Shown here: positions 34,567 to 45,426 of the stretch, in pieces
Position numbering within the stretch: the first letter of the stretch is position 1
Layout: the number at the start of each line of letters is the position of its first letter
Source: Heterodera schachtii
Lineage: Eukaryota; Nematoda; Chromadorea; Rhabditida; Heteroderidae
Direction: 5' to 3'
Length of the DNA: 64,000 nucleotides
Assembly: GCA_023374025.1 (NCBI GenBank)
Contig: SIJG01000154.1
Span: 114,400-178,399 of the forward strand
Notes under the pieces: generated by a model
Databases searched by the model: none
Told to the model about the DNA's origin: nothing
What the model saw: the letters and a program-made list of their open reading frames with translations, nothing else
Position numbers and translations under genes: made by a program

Positions 34567-35224
34567 CTATTCCCATCAGTCAATTGCTAACTTTTATTTT
34601 TTGATTTTTAAAATTAATATTTAAATAATATCTATAAATAATTTATTTAAACGATTATATCAATTTTAAGATATAAATTTAGATTCACTACAATCTTTGT
34701 ATTTCTCCAATTATATGTATTAAGTCAGTATCATTTAAGAAAAAAATTAGATTTTAAATTCTGTTTTAGCATATACTTTTATATCTTTGTGAAATTTTAT
34801 TTTTTAAATTTAACCATCACAAAAAATTGAGAAGGCATAAAAGAAAATAATTAAATAATATTTTGATAATTCAATAAAATTTGTTTAATAATATATAATA
34901 TCATTTTTATTTGTAATAAATCTCATTTTACTCGATCGAATAATTTATTTTTTTTTAAATTACATTTGGTAATTTTGTTTTGAAAATTTATGAACATTCA
35001 ATTTTATTGCTTAAAAATTTTAAATTTGTTAATTTTTTTGCTTTTGGGGACTTTCTTTATGAATATCCTTTGCCTATTTCAATCTTGTTTTTTTAATTAA
35101 TTAATTTTTTTTATTTCTTTTATTGACATTTTTTGTATTATTTAAAAAAAATTCTCTTCATTTCAAACCAGAATATTTTTTTGGTTCTCAAATAAATAAT
35201 AATAAAAATGTTTTATTTTTTAAA

Positions 35225-37070
35225 TTTTGCATATGTTATATTTAAAGTCAAATATATATTATTTTTTTATACATTTATTGTATTAATATTTTATCTATCT
35301 CAGATGATGACCGCATATAAAGTATTATAAATACTTAGATTCAATGAAAAGTGTATTTATTTGAAATTAAATTTCTGTTTATTTTAAATACTGACTGTTT
35401 GATAAAATTGCTTATACGGATTTTAATTCTTAAAAAAATTCTCACAAATGGTTGCCAATTTTTCTAACATCTCAGTACGTGTCGCATAATTCAGCGCCAT
35501 TATTTAATTATTCGATGATTTATGAAAAATATTGTTCGTAAAAGTAATGCAATTATTAGAAAATTTTAATAGAAAAATTTTTATTTATAATTTTGCTTAT
35601 GCTTTATCATTTATTTTTATTCTATGTAATAAGGACATAATTTGTTGATACATAATTAAAATAAAATTTTAGTCAAATTAGTTTAGGTATTTTAATTATC
35701 TTATTATAATTTAAATTAAAAAATGTTCATTAACACATATTTTTGGCACTATTTGTTTTAATTATTATTTTTAATAAAGTTAATAACTTCTCGAATTCTT
35801 GTTCAACATTGAATAATTAAAACATTTAATATATTACTTACAAACAATAAAAAGTAATTGTTTTATAAAATAATTTTTGCTATAGTCGTCAGGGAAGGTT
35901 TTATTGTTTTGATATTTATTTTTATCTATTTATGCATTATTTTCTTAGTTGAGTTGTCCCCAGCTGTGTCGCTAATTGTTTATAATACCTTGAACATTTA
36001 TTTATAATATTTGGTGTAATTTTCTATTACTTTGTTATTATGTAGGCTATGTTTTATTCATTATGGTAGTTGCAGATTAGTTATATTGGAAAAATAAGCG
36101 TTTCCAAGGTAAAGAATTTTACAAACTTGAGGATTTGGGTGAATTGTAGTGAACGCTTTGTAAAAAGGGTTAAATGATATAATAATTGATTCGTTGCCAG
36201 GAGCTAAACACGAAAAATCTCCACTTGCGGATATTCCAAAAAACCGGTTTTTTAACTGCTTTTAAAACTCCAAAAATGGAGAGATAGGTACTTACAACAA
36301 TTTTGAAACAATCGAAAGTCCAAGTTAAAATGGACAATATATTCATATTTTTGGATTATATAGAATATGAAATTTATATTTTGGCGGTTTTAGGTACATA
36401 TTTCAGAAATTATTAGTCTATATTTTAGCTATAGATTTGGTTATTTTGTGTCTATAAAATTTATTACCAATTATTAATCTAAAACTCTTCAGAATTTGGA
36501 TCAAAATCAGTAGCATTCTTATTATCCATATTAATTTATACTTTTTTAATCTGAATATTATTAACAGTAAATTTCTATTCAAAGATAACTTATTAAATTC
36601 AAATCTTATTAAAATGTTTTTTAAAATTTAAATCAACAATGGTATAAAATTTTTATGATTTATTTTTAAATTTTATGAGTTTATATGTTAAGCAATTTCT
36701 GATAATTTCTTATTCTTGGTCCATCATGGCTGTTACCGTCTTCATATCGAAAGTGTCATTATTTTTACAATTTTATATTTATTCTGTAATTTTATAAAAT
36801 GAATGAACTCAGTTTTTTTCTTTTCCTTTTTGAATTTTCTTTTCAATATTCTGGAATATTTGTAGTATATATTTATCTTGTCATTCAAAACTTTTTTAAG
36901 GTTTATTAAAAATAAATAGCAATTATTCAAACTTTGGGTTATAACTAATAAGAAAAAATATCTATTTATTTTTTGATATGATTTTTGCCTTATTTTATTT
37001 ATGAAATTTTTAAATTTAAGTTATTTTGTATAATAAATTTCTTTTTTCGATGAGTATGTTGATTTATGAG
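35225..37070. repeat. duplicated segment, copy 2 (dispersed)
   Basis: Pieces matching 24022-24450 lie at 35225-35390, 36540-36620 and 36985-37065, in the same order. The extra sequence between them includes the gene model at 36076-36287. Confidence 0.5.
36076..36287 (+). CDS. two-exon 3' gene fragment, unknown
   Basis: Exon 1 (36076-36108, 33 bp) sits between AGTTGCAG and the consensus donor AAG/GTAAAG and reads ISYIGKISVSK in phase 0. Exon 2 (36201-36287) follows TTCGTTGCCAG and reads ELNTKNLHLRIFQKTGFLTA, FKTPKMER, stop, also in phase 0. The intron is 92 bp. Both splice sites and the phase agree, which is stronger evidence than an ORF alone. Other frames of exon 2 are open as well (GAKHEKSPLADIPKNR). 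Family unknown. Confidence 0.45.
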
Positions 37071-37640
37071 AAGCAGCCTTTTTGCTTAAATATTGTATTA
37101 TTTGTACAATTATTTGATTTCTATTTCCTTAATATTTTTGTTTACTATTATTCAGCTTTTTTCTTAATCAATTAAATTTTTATATTTATGATGGTTTTTA
37201 AAATTCTGTTTGATAATTTATTTCATTTTAATATTAATTTCTTTTTAAAAAGAATATTAAATAATATTCTTTGATGATGAATTTAAGGCTTACAATTGTA
37301 CTCATTTCTCTCTAAGGTTTGGCGTGTTCTTTAGTCATGGTGTGCTTATAAAACTCTATTTCATTTCAATTTTATATCACATATTTAGTTATAAATGTTT
37401 ATGGAGCGCAACATATAAATTTTTATTATCTTGTTCAACGCCGGATGAATGCGTTTTATAGTTGAAGATTATAAATCAAAAACATTTTACTTTTTAAAGA
37501 TATTATTTTTACTTCCTATATAACTTTTATTTGTTTTTTAATTCGCATTTAACTTATTGTATTTTTACTTAAATTTAAAATAATGTATTATCTAAGCATT
37601 ACAGAAATTTTCATTGATTAATGATAATTTAAATTTTCAG

Positions 37641-37665
37641 TTGAGCAATACGACCGCACATCCAT
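37641..37665 (+). other. possible 25-bp microexon
   Basis: TTGAGCAATACGACCGCACA... is framed by AAATTTTCAG before and GTAAAT after. It is followed by another GC-rich patch (QEVPTCQRMNRS in one frame). Splice signals are good but no gene model includes it. Confidence 0.2.
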
Positions 37666-37881
37666 GTAAATAGCAAGAGGTTCCCACGTGTCAGAGGATG
37701 AATCGTAGTTTTTTTTAAATGTAACTTCAATAAATAATGAATATTTATAAATAATAAGTTAAATTATTAAGGTTTCATTAATGTTTTATTTTAAATCAAA
37801 TTTAAAAAAATTAAAATGTTAAGTGAAATAATATTTGTAAAAGCTATTAGGAGAATAAAAGAAAAATGGATTTTTAGTTAA

Positions 37882-38031
37882 ATGCGAAAAAAGGAATTAT
37901 TGGTGAAATTGCATTGGGAGGAGAAAGGAAGGAATGAATGACCACACAATTGGCGGAGTTCCACTGAAGCAATGTCAAAGCGTCGTTTTCTATTGATTCA
38001 AAGAAAAGTGAGAAAAGAGACACAAAAGTAA
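37882..38031 (+). pseudogene. basic ORF broken by one TGA
   Basis: One frame from ATG 37882: MRKKELLVKLHWEEKGRNE, in-frame TGA (37939-37941), then PHNWRSSTEAMSKRRFLLIQ, RKVRKETQK, stop. Purine-rich plus strand. The part GCGTCGTTTT.T..TTGA..CAAAG with its GA-rich tail resembles 58610-58690, so this may be a repeat-borne ORF rather than a host gene. Confidence 0.3.
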
Positions 38032-38131
38032 TGCATCAAAACATTAATGCAAGAATAACTCAAAAATTCTGAAAAAAATTCCTACTAAACGTATTTTGAT
38101 GCTGATCAAAAAAGTCTTTTGGACAAATTGA

Positions 38132-38464
38132 TCAGATCACTCTTATGGTGACAGGGAGACCCCAATTAAAAACTCGAAATTCGTCAGATTTGTCCTGGTT
38201 CCGAGTTATCGATCGACCCAACTTATATTTAATTATTACAAATTTTTCAGTAAAATTTTTTATTTTTGAAAAATCACAAATTAACCCAAAAACCTTACCC
38301 AAATTCGCAAATATTAAAAAAAACCTAATTAAAGTAATCTCGAAATGTGCTTTTTTATTATTTCCTCTCCCAAACTGTAAAACTAATAAAATGAGGTAAA
38401 ATGAAAAAATTAATATGTTGCGGATTTTTTTTCTTTTTTTAAAAATTTTGTGCTGATTTTGCAT
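38132..38464 (-). CDS. 110-codon ORF inside repeat DNA
   Basis: A complete ATG frame, unusually long for this DNA, starting MQNQHKIFKKRKKIRNILI and ending RVFNWGLPVTIRVI. The plus strand is also open over 38145-38399. It adjoins the hAT-like copy at 38470-38705, and its middle is low-complexity, so repeat-derived sequence is more likely than a gene. Confidence 0.2.
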   Translation of the reverse strand: MQNQHKIFKKRKKIRNILIFSFYLILLVLQFGRGNNKKAHFEITLIRFFLIFANLGKVFGLICDFSKIKNFTEKFVIIKYKLGRSITRNQDKSDEFRVFNWGLPVTIRVI

Positions 38465-38469
38465 TTTGG

Positions 38470-38705
38470 TGCTTTTTTTAGTGCTGTTTCGTGATTTTAG
38501 AAACCTTCAAAAATATTTTAGTTTTAACAAAAATGCAATAAAATGAAAAATATCGACCTAAAAACTATCTCAAAATTCATTTGGCTTAATTTTGTTGATT
38601 TTTTGGATAAAAATTGTTATATTACACTCCTACATCTGGATCATTTTGGCACCTATTTTCCCATTTTAGCACCTATTTTTGGTTTTTAGAACCTAAAAAC
38701 TAACT
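38470..38705 (-). repeat. hAT-like MITE copy, reverse, plus flank
   Basis: Contains AACAAAAATGCAATAAAATGAAAAATATCG, GGCACCTATTTTCCC and TTTTAGCACCTATTTTTGG: family words in reverse orientation. A truncated relative of its right end (GAACCTAAAAACTAAC) recurs at 39785. Confidence 0.5.
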
Positions 38706-38959
38706 ATTCATTTTACATTTATATGAAATTAAAAATTAAATGAATTATTAATATTTCCTCTTCTTGTTGATCTTATTATTTATGATTTATGCCTGTAAAT
38801 ATTTATAATTTTATTTAAAAATTCATTTTTTGGTTTTTTATTTTTGTCAAAAATTTACTTGTGTATGTTCATTAATATATTTTTGATTTAAATTTTCATT
38901 ATTAATCTTTTTCTGGTTTAAAAGGAAAAGAAAGCACAATCTGATAAAATCAGCTCACG

Positions 38960-39185
38960 AAAGGTGCGTGACTGGGTGTTCGTGCAGCAGCAGCTACCGG
39001 AACATGCGTGGCACCCGTGCAGCAGTGGGAACACGAGGGCTTTGCGAATGGGCATGCGTGGACTGGAACATGCGTGGCATCCCGGCACAGGCTCTGTTGG
39101 CTGTGCAGTAGCAGCTACCGGAACATGCGTGGCGCCCGTGCTTCAGTTGGAACCCGAGAGCTTTGCGAAAGCTCACGAGTTATGG
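38960..39185 (+). repeat. GC-rich tandem repeat, 121-bp period
   Basis: GTGCAG(C/T)AGCAGCTACCGG followed by AACATGCGTGGC starts at 38982 and again at 39103, each with ..GAG.GCTTTGCGAA further on. All frames are open because of composition; the translated frames are not genes. GTGCAGCAGCAGCTACCGG also occurs at 63578. Confidence 0.8.
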
Positions 39186-40026
39186 TAAAAAGAGTATGAG
39201 ATGTTACGATAAAAAAACACCTTTAACTTAACAAACCATAACTATTGAATGAACGAAGGGAAAGAGAATTCATTAGCATATTTAGAAAGAGCAGCCTCAC
39301 ATTTACTAAAGAAGATAAATTAATCAAAATAAAGGAAAGTACCAAAAAAAATATGGTCGATCATTTCATTATTTAGAACATCCAGTTTTTTAAAACCAAC
39401 CAAAATCCAAAAAATTTAAATTTCCCAGCCAAAACATTTTTTGTTCCTTTATGTGTGAGGAACACGATTCTGACATTTGTTTGGCCCGTCCAACACTTAG
39501 CCATCGGGGGGAGGTGGAGGGCGGGGCCCGGATAGTGAAAAGTTAGACTTCATTGTAGCTCGGCACCAAGCGCCCGGCGAAGACGGAAATTTTTTCTTCA
39601 AGCCTTACAGGTCTGCGGACGTGCTTGGAAATAAATTTTTCTTCCTAGCATTGACGGCTCAAAAGTTAGCTCTCTCTCTATGGCGCAAAACGGCCCTGGC
39701 GCCGCCCCCATTTCGACCTTTAAAACTTGTCGAATCGCGCCAATTTTTTAAAAATGCTTTTGCACCGATTTTTGATGGTTTTTGAACCTAAAAACTAACA
39801 ATTTTTGAAAAATGAAAAAATTTTTAAATTTATTTAATATTCCTCTTCTTGAAATATTTGACCTTAATGATATTTACAAATGCCTTTTTCTCAATCTTGG
39901 CTTTTTTGAATTTTGAATTCAAAAAAGTTCGAGGCTTGATCGGCTGATATTTTGGGCTGAATTGTGCTGGATTCGAATGGAAAAGTTTCTTTGGGAAATT
40001 TGAAAATTGTTTTAAGTGGTTTTGAT

Positions 40027-40740
40027 TTAGAATTCAGTTTTTGACTTGTCCATTCTTTGGAAATTCTGTGGAAACGGACACGAATTTCGATTTTGTCTCC
40101 ACATATTTGATGATGATCGACCGACTTTTTTGTATTGACGGTGTGGTGTAAGCGGTGCCGAAAATTTGGGTAATGATTGCAACTTTTGAGAATTTGCGTG
40201 GCCGTGATTTGCTTCGTCTTCGTCTCTCCTCAAATTCTCCAACAAATTTAGCAAATTTCCGCTTAAAATGAAGTCATATTCCAATGGTGTTTTGGTAACC
40301 ATACACCATGTCTCGAATTCATAATTTCCTATATCGATTGGTACGTTAATCAATCCGTAAACAGGAATTTTTTGTCCTTTATAGGTGGCAAATTCATAAG
40401 GCAATCCTGTCAGATCACTTTTCGGTTCAAGTCCCCATTTAAGAAGATCAACTTTCTCATTCACAGACAATTTGAAAAGGAATTCGGGGTTTATGAAATT
40501 GATTTCGGAATTCGGGTCGATAAGTGACTTGGCATTCCAATTTTGGACTTTCATTTCAATGATCAGACATTTTGAGAGCCTTGGGATTGGTTGGATTTCG
40601 GATGTTTTTTGGATAAGATCATCAAAAAATTTCTCATAGTCAAACGGACTCTTTTTTTCCACATTTGGATTTAATTGATTCGAATTCTTTCTGATTGGTG
40701 ACCGGTGTCGTTCACCATCTCTTTATTCAACACTTGAGCA
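40027..40740 (-). pseudogene. retropepsin-like aspartic protease domain
   Basis: The frame is open from about 40725 to 40027. Family features: KSLIDPNSEINFINPEF, where retrotransposon proteases have a hydrophobic-hydrophobic-D-T/S-G core; a flap-like region GQKIPVYGLINVPIDIG; and YDFILSGNLLNLL, matching the I-L-G-x-x-L end of the fold. The catalytic Asp is kept but T-G is replaced by P-N, and the last Gly of ILG is Ser, so activity is doubtful. The length, about 210 codons without a stop, implies recent arrival or past selection. The upstream frame (40671-40970, INHFCEEENK-like charged protein) is joined through a frameshift near 40700. Confidence 0.65.
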
Positions 40741-40970
40741 AATTGGGGTCGCAAATTTGACGGATTCATTTTGGACGGAGTGCCATTGTCTGTATTTCCT
40801 TTCGACGTTGGTGTTCTGCATAGATCCACCAATTTGTTTTCTTCCTCACAAAAATGAATTTGGTGCGGGGGAAAATGGGGATGACGGGAAAATTCGGTAA
40901 GGGTCCAATTATTTTTATACAACTCGTTAAAAATTGGGAGAAATGCTTTATTTTGTATTGCCGCGCTTAT
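40671..40970 (-). pseudogene. gag-proximal part of the retroelement
   Basis: Minus frame AFLPIFNELYKNNWTLTEFS, then HPHFPPHQIHFCEEENKLVD and NPSNLRPQFAQVLNKEMVND, ending at a stop at 40671. The protease frame opens 50 bp earlier in another phase, consistent with a frameshift or a programmed shift between two parts of one polyprotein. No Cys-His zinc knuckle seen. Confidence 0.45.
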
Positions 40971-41985
40971 TTATTTTGACCATTTCCCAATTCAGTCCCA
41001 AAATTTATCCCTCTTTTCATTATTGTTTCTCATTCATATTATTCCGTCAGTTCAGTTGTTTTATATTTTTATCTTCTTCTGCGGTTCTCCTCAATTTTAT
41101 CATCTCTCCATTTATTCTGCCGCTTCCCAATTTATTTCTCAATAAATATTTGCCCCAACTTTTGACAACATTTGGACAACACAACATTGGCCCATCCTCA
41201 ATCCCCCACAATAATCCATATTTCGTATCCCCTGAGACCCCCGAAATCCCATTTTGTTTCTACTTATTATGCCTGTAAAATATTTATAATTTGATGTAAA
41301 AATTCATTTTTTTTGGTTTTTTTTGTCAAAAATTTACTTGTGTATGTTAATTAATATTTTTTTGATTTAAATTTTCATTATTAATTTTTTTTTTTCTGGT
41401 TTAAAAGGAAAATAAAAAAGAATTGATTTATTTAAAAAATATAATTTTTTTTCACATTTTGTTATCTTTTGAAGTATATTTGTGTTGTTATTTAAAAATT
41501 TTATTTTTATTATTTAACAATATTTGTATTAAATAATTAACATATATATATCGAACAGAATGCAAAAATAATAATTTATTTTTCAACAATTTTCGTTATA
41601 AATTATTTTTTTAACTTATAATTTAAGATAGAATTTTTTTTTCAATTATTTAACCTTTAAATTATATTTTTTAAATTTTAACACCAATATCCAATATATA
41701 AAAAAATTTATTAAATTAAGTTTATTAGCGCTACCACAAAAAGAAGTCATATTTCTAAATTTTAAATTGATGTTTTTAATTGAAGAATTAATTAATTATT
41801 TTTTTGTTTTTTAAAAATCGATAATAAATTTAATAGTGAAAAAAAAGTTTATTTTTAAGAGTTAATTAATTTTTGTAATTAATTTAATTAAATAACTTAA
41901 GATTAATATAAAATCTCGTTGTTTTAAATAAAATATTTTTTTGTTGCCATGTGTAATTAATTATTTATTGCTGAATCAATTTCAG

Positions 41986-42144
41986 AATTTCTATTTATTT
42001 TTCTTTTATCGTGATCTTAAGAAGTACAACGCATGTCGTCATCCAATTTCTTTCGGCAAAAAAGCCCCCGATTTTTTATGGGACAAGCCTGTTAAATGTA
42101 AAACAGATAAGGCACTCAATCTTTTTAAATCAAACCTTGTTTAA
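41986..42144 (+). CDS. terminal exon, unknown protein
   Basis: Acceptor TGAATCAATTTCAG, phase 0 NFYLFFFYRDLKKYNACRHP, ISFGKKAPDFLWDKPVKCKT, DKALNLFKSNLV, stop: 52 codons. The GC-richer second half is well balanced and is one of the more convincing coding stretches. Two cysteines. Upstream exons are not identified; the hydrophobic start may be partly intronic. Confidence 0.5.
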   Translation, partial: NFYLFFFYRDLKKYNACRHPISFGKKAPDFLWDKPVKCKTDKALNLFKSNLV

Positions 42145-42269
42145 ACATTTGTTGTAGCATTAATTTACATATAATTTTTTTATTTTGTTCGTAATAACTT
42201 AAAAATATTATTATCTAATTTAAATATTTTTTTCATTTTTGTTTTATTCGAACAAACATTTTTTAGATC

Positions 42270-42425
42270 TTAAGAAATTGTTTTGTTTTTTCATGCTTTA
42301 TTAATTTTTATTTAGAATTCTTTCTTTGAAATATATTTTCACTTTTTAAATTTATTTTTTATTTAATAAATAAGAAACTCTTATTTTGTATTTTTAAATA
42401 TAAACGAAATGTGCACTTGTCAGAA
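42270..42425. repeat. duplicated segment (partner at 48790-48950)
   Basis: Shares TTTTGTTTTTTC, ATAATTCTTTC-like words, TTTTTAAATTTATTTTTTATTTAATAA, CTTATTTTGT.TTTT and ..GTG.ACTTGTCA with 48790-48950, in order. Confidence 0.6.
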
Positions 42426-42664
42426 CCAGGTTATTCGTAGTGCATTGTGTGTGAATATATTTTGTTTGTATTAATTGAATAAATTATAAAAATACTCGAT
42501 TAAAGCAATTTTTGCTTAATTAAATGAATTATTAGTCATTTTATTTTTTTGTGAAAGGATTATGAGACAGTTTATAATTAATTTATTGTATTTGCTAATC
42601 ATTTTTAATAGAGCATCGTTTGTTTTATTTTGAAAAACTTTAAGAACTTTGATTTTATAAAGGT

Positions 42665-44150
42665 GTTTTATTGTGTTTTTGGACCGATTAGATTTACCTT
42701 TTTTGTCGCATCCAACTTCACCATGAACAAAATTTATTTATTTTTACTATGTTTTCCTTTTTCTTTTTCAGATTTTCCCTTTGAAACTTAAAAACTTGCT
42801 CTTTATTATTTTTTTTTAATTTTTTGTTTATTTTTTATTGTAAATATTTTTTTAATTCAATTAAAATAATCATATCATATAGTGAATATTTTCATGACAT
42901 ACGAAATATAATTAGACTAGATGTTAAAAAATTTTCCCGAAAATTGTAATTTTTTGTTTAATTATTTTAGTATATATATTTTTCTTTTAATTGTTTTCTC
43001 GCTTTGAGTCAAAGAATGGCTTTGATTCTTGCTGTTTTGTCCCTCTCTAATTTTTGAAATTGCATTATATAATCAAAATTGTAGTGTTCTATTTATTGCA
43101 CAATGGTCCAACGATTCTCATCTTTATAAAAATTCTTGCAAAAAATAACGAACTTTTATTTTTTTAAATACTTGATGATTTTAAATCATTGAATATATTT
43201 TGTTTTAATATATATTTACAATTCTCTCTCGTACGATTAAAAAGTTGAATAACATATGCTTGCAACCTTTCAAATTTTTAATAAATGTTAAATCAATAAT
43301 AACTTTTCCAACGATTCTCATCGTTTTAAAAAGTGTCGCCAAAACTTTGATTTTTTAATCTTGTTTTTCCCGTGAGCTTATTTAAGTCTCAGCCAAAGGT
43401 ATTTGATTTGTTGAAAAACTTATGATATTGATAAAATTTCCTGGTATTATGTTGATTGAATGGGCTAATCTCTACTGGAGTTTTCTTGAGCACTTCTACG
43501 TCAAGAAGGAAATATAAAATAGTAATTTAAAAATTACTTCCTCAATTAAAATTTTTTAATTTAAGTTTGCCTTTAAATGCATTATAATTAATTTATGCCT
43601 TGAAATATGTATAATAATTATTTGTTTTTACTATGTTTTCCTTGTTCTTTTGAATTTTAATCTTCGTATTTTTTATTAAAACAAAATAATTAATGATTCG
43701 TTTAATTTATTAATTTGGTTCTAGTGGAGTGATGGACCGGGCGACGGGGGAGATGGGATTACGCGAGTGGCGGCGATTTGGTCGTCGGTACAAGGGTGGA
43801 GGAATGGTATTGGGAAGGAGGAAATTATGGGAAATTTGAATTAATTATGATAAGAATTTTTTTAATATAAAATTGAATTGAAAAGAGTATTTTTATTTAT
43901 TGTTGTTCTGTTATTAATTGACATTATTGTATTTTTGGACCTTTTTGTCGCATCTAACTTTAGCCATGAACAAAACTTATTTATTTTTACTATGTTTTCC
44001 TTTTTCTTTTAAATTTTAATCTTCGTATTTTTTTAAAACAAAACAAATTAATCATTCATTTAATTTATTAGTTTGGTTTTTTAAATTAAGTTAATAATTG
44101 CTCCTTTGTAAAGAATTTCATTTAGTTTTGTATTTTTTTACTTTTGTTAA
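42665..44150 (+). repeat. repeat family copies 2-4
   Basis: Three further copies of the 368-660 repeat: 42665-42795 (TTTGGACCGATTAGATTTACC.TTTTTGTCGCATCCAAC, CCATGAACAAA), 43610-43715 (TTTTTACTATGTTTTCCTT... AATGATTCGTTTAATT) and 43770-44150 (the longest, with GTCGTCGGTACAAGGGTGGAGG and TTGCTCCTTTGTAAAGAATTTC). Confidence 0.6.
43725..43844 (+). CDS. GC-rich exon, two readings
   Basis: Acceptor AATTTGGTTCTAG, then phase 0 WSDGPGDGGDGITRVAAIWS, SVQGWRNGIGKEEIMGNLN, stop (39 codons). An ATG at 43732 opens the alternative MDRATGEMGLREWRRFGRRY, KGGGMVLGRRKLWEI. The related DNA at 396-425 differs by two bases that are synonymous only in the second reading, mildly favouring it. Base composition is very different from the surroundings. 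Confidence 0.35.
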   Translation, partial: WSDGPGDGGDGITRVAAIWSSVQGWRNGIGKEEIMGNLN

Positions 44151-44624
44151 ATCAACTTTTTCTTTAATTTTCTTATATTTTTAACTTAACTTATTCAGCG
44201 TCTTATGTATAGTTTTTCATTAAAAAATTGTTTTATTGTATATTCGGGTTTTAATTGCTCTCTATTTTAGTTTTTCCGGTGTATAATTTTATAGTTCGCA
44301 GTCGTAGTGATTTATTTTAATTTTTTTTCAATATTAAAAATTAAATTTTTTTTGCAAATATTTTGGTTTATTTAGCTTATTTTAAAGTTATATGCATTTT
44401 TTTAAATTTTCTCTTGCATTTCCTTCATTGTCAGCTGAAATTCATAGTTATTATTTTTAAAATAATTTTATAAATTCTAAATATTTTATTTTGTTTATTG
44501 TTTTAATTCAGCTAAATTTTTATTTGTTTTTTTGATAAGAAAACAAAGAATTAAAGATTATTTTTATAAATGAAAAAACTTTATAACTTATCATTTATTT
44601 TTAATAGATGTATATTATTTTTAG

Positions 44625-44722
44625 AAGATGTGAAAGATCTGCTGACAATGGAGGGTGGCCAGGTGTTCGTGGGGTTTCCGAATGAAACTTGGTGGGTGGA
44701 TAGAGCACCCATGGGTTTTTAA
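44625..44722 (+). CDS. exon cut by a foldback element
   Basis: Acceptor TATTATTTTTAG, then DVKDLLTMEGGQVFVGFPNE, TWWVDRAPMGF, stop. The frame is purine-rich, balanced and convincing. Its last 22 bases already belong to the left arm of the inverted-repeat element starting at 44701, so the natural 3' end of the exon is missing and the final residues are element-encoded. Function unknown. Confidence 0.5.
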
Positions 44723-45378
44723 GAAGTGTTTTTATTTTCTGCGAAATGAGTCTGAGTGCCGAGTTAGGACGTCCCAAACTTTTTATGTAAATAAATAAAT
44801 TAAATTTTTATTTGACTTCATTCATGTGTACATTCGTGTTGCGGTAGTGCGTCAGTCAGCGTTTTTTAACCCCCAGGTTCGGTTCCCCTACATGCAAATT
44901 TTTTTTATGCCAAGTAAATTATCAAAAATAGTTTATAAAAGAAACTTTAATTTTTATTTTTTATTCATTTTATACATGAAATACAAATAAAAATATAAGA
45001 ACAAAAAATATTTTTTTCATCGACATGATTTTAGTGCTTCATTCGTATCTTTATCTTTAAGATAATTTTTTCATTTTAATGAAATAAAATTAAAAATAAA
45101 GATTTGTTGTATCAATAATTTTTTTGATAATTAACATTGCAAAAAAGCAAAAATAAAAATTGCAAAATATATTAACATGCAGAGGATTCGAACCTGGGAT
45201 CCAAAAATCTTTGAATGACGCACTACCTCTTCAGCATTGGATAGTCGAAAAAAAGTGAAATAATTTTTTCTTTTTTTTAATTTTGAAAAACTTAAAACTT
45301 TGACACGTCATAACTCGGCACTCAGACTCATTTCGCAGAAAATAAAGCCATTTTTCTTAAGAAACCAGGGATGCTCTA
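44701..45378. mobile_element. foldback element with tRNA-like arms
   Basis: Left arm TAGAGCACCCATGGGTTT...TTTTATTTTCTGCGAAATGAGT CTGAGTGCCGAGTTA (44701-44770) is repeated inverted at 45303-45378. Further in, each arm has a tRNA-like segment reading toward the centre: left GGTAGTGCGTCAGTCAGCG...CCCAGGTTCGGTTCCCC (44843-44888), right (minus strand) GGTAGTGCGTCATTCAAAG...CCCAGGTTCGAATCC (45227-45184). GGTTCGAATCC is the Pol III B box. Looks like two tRNA-derived SINE-type units in inverted orientation. No clear target duplication. Confidence 0.7.
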
Positions 45379-45426
45379 AATTATTTTTATGCAAAAAAAA
45401 ATTATAAAAATTGAATTTTAAATAAA

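Larger units (their letters stand above)
39885..41268 (-). mobile_element. retroelement fragment flanked by ATGCC
   Basis: A 1.38-kb GC-richer block splits a copy of an AT-rich repeat, with ATGCC on both sides (39880-39884 and 41269-41273), as a 5-bp target duplication would look. On the minus strand it reads: MGFRGSQGIRNMDYCGG at 41252; gag-like charged frames; a zinc-finger-less linker; a protease-like domain; and a further open tail ending near 39890. No LTR, primer-binding site or reverse transcriptase is seen, so it is partial or a processed copy. Confidence 0.5.
38787..41411. repeat. direct repeat pair about 145 bp
   Basis: 38787-38929 and 41266-41411 share TTATGCCTGTAAA.TATTTATAATTT to TCTGGTTTAAAAGGAAAA at about 90 percent by eye. 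The DNA just before copy 1 (38680-38786) has its counterpart at 39780-39884, 1.4 kb away from copy 2. So the second copy is split by the insert at 39885-41268. Confidence 0.65.

Noticed and set aside
36742..36930. K/N-rich minus ORF
   Set aside because: No ATG at its start and composition expected from A-rich DNA.
38964..39199. Three overlapping ORFs on both strands
   Set aside because: GC-rich 121-bp tandem repeat lacks stops in all frames.
40934..41278. 114-codon hydrophobic plus ORF
   Set aside because: Lies opposite the gag-like part of the retroelement; pyrimidine-rich shadow of the minus frame.
38787..41411. The 145-bp direct repeats as LTRs
   Set aside because: No TG..CA ends, no primer-binding site, and the flanking colinearity at 39780-39884 shows a split repeat with an insert instead.
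45184..45240. Functional tRNA gene on minus
   Set aside because: Only D-arm-like and T-arm parts are recognisable; no full cloverleaf or acceptor stem, so treated as a tRNA-derived repeat.
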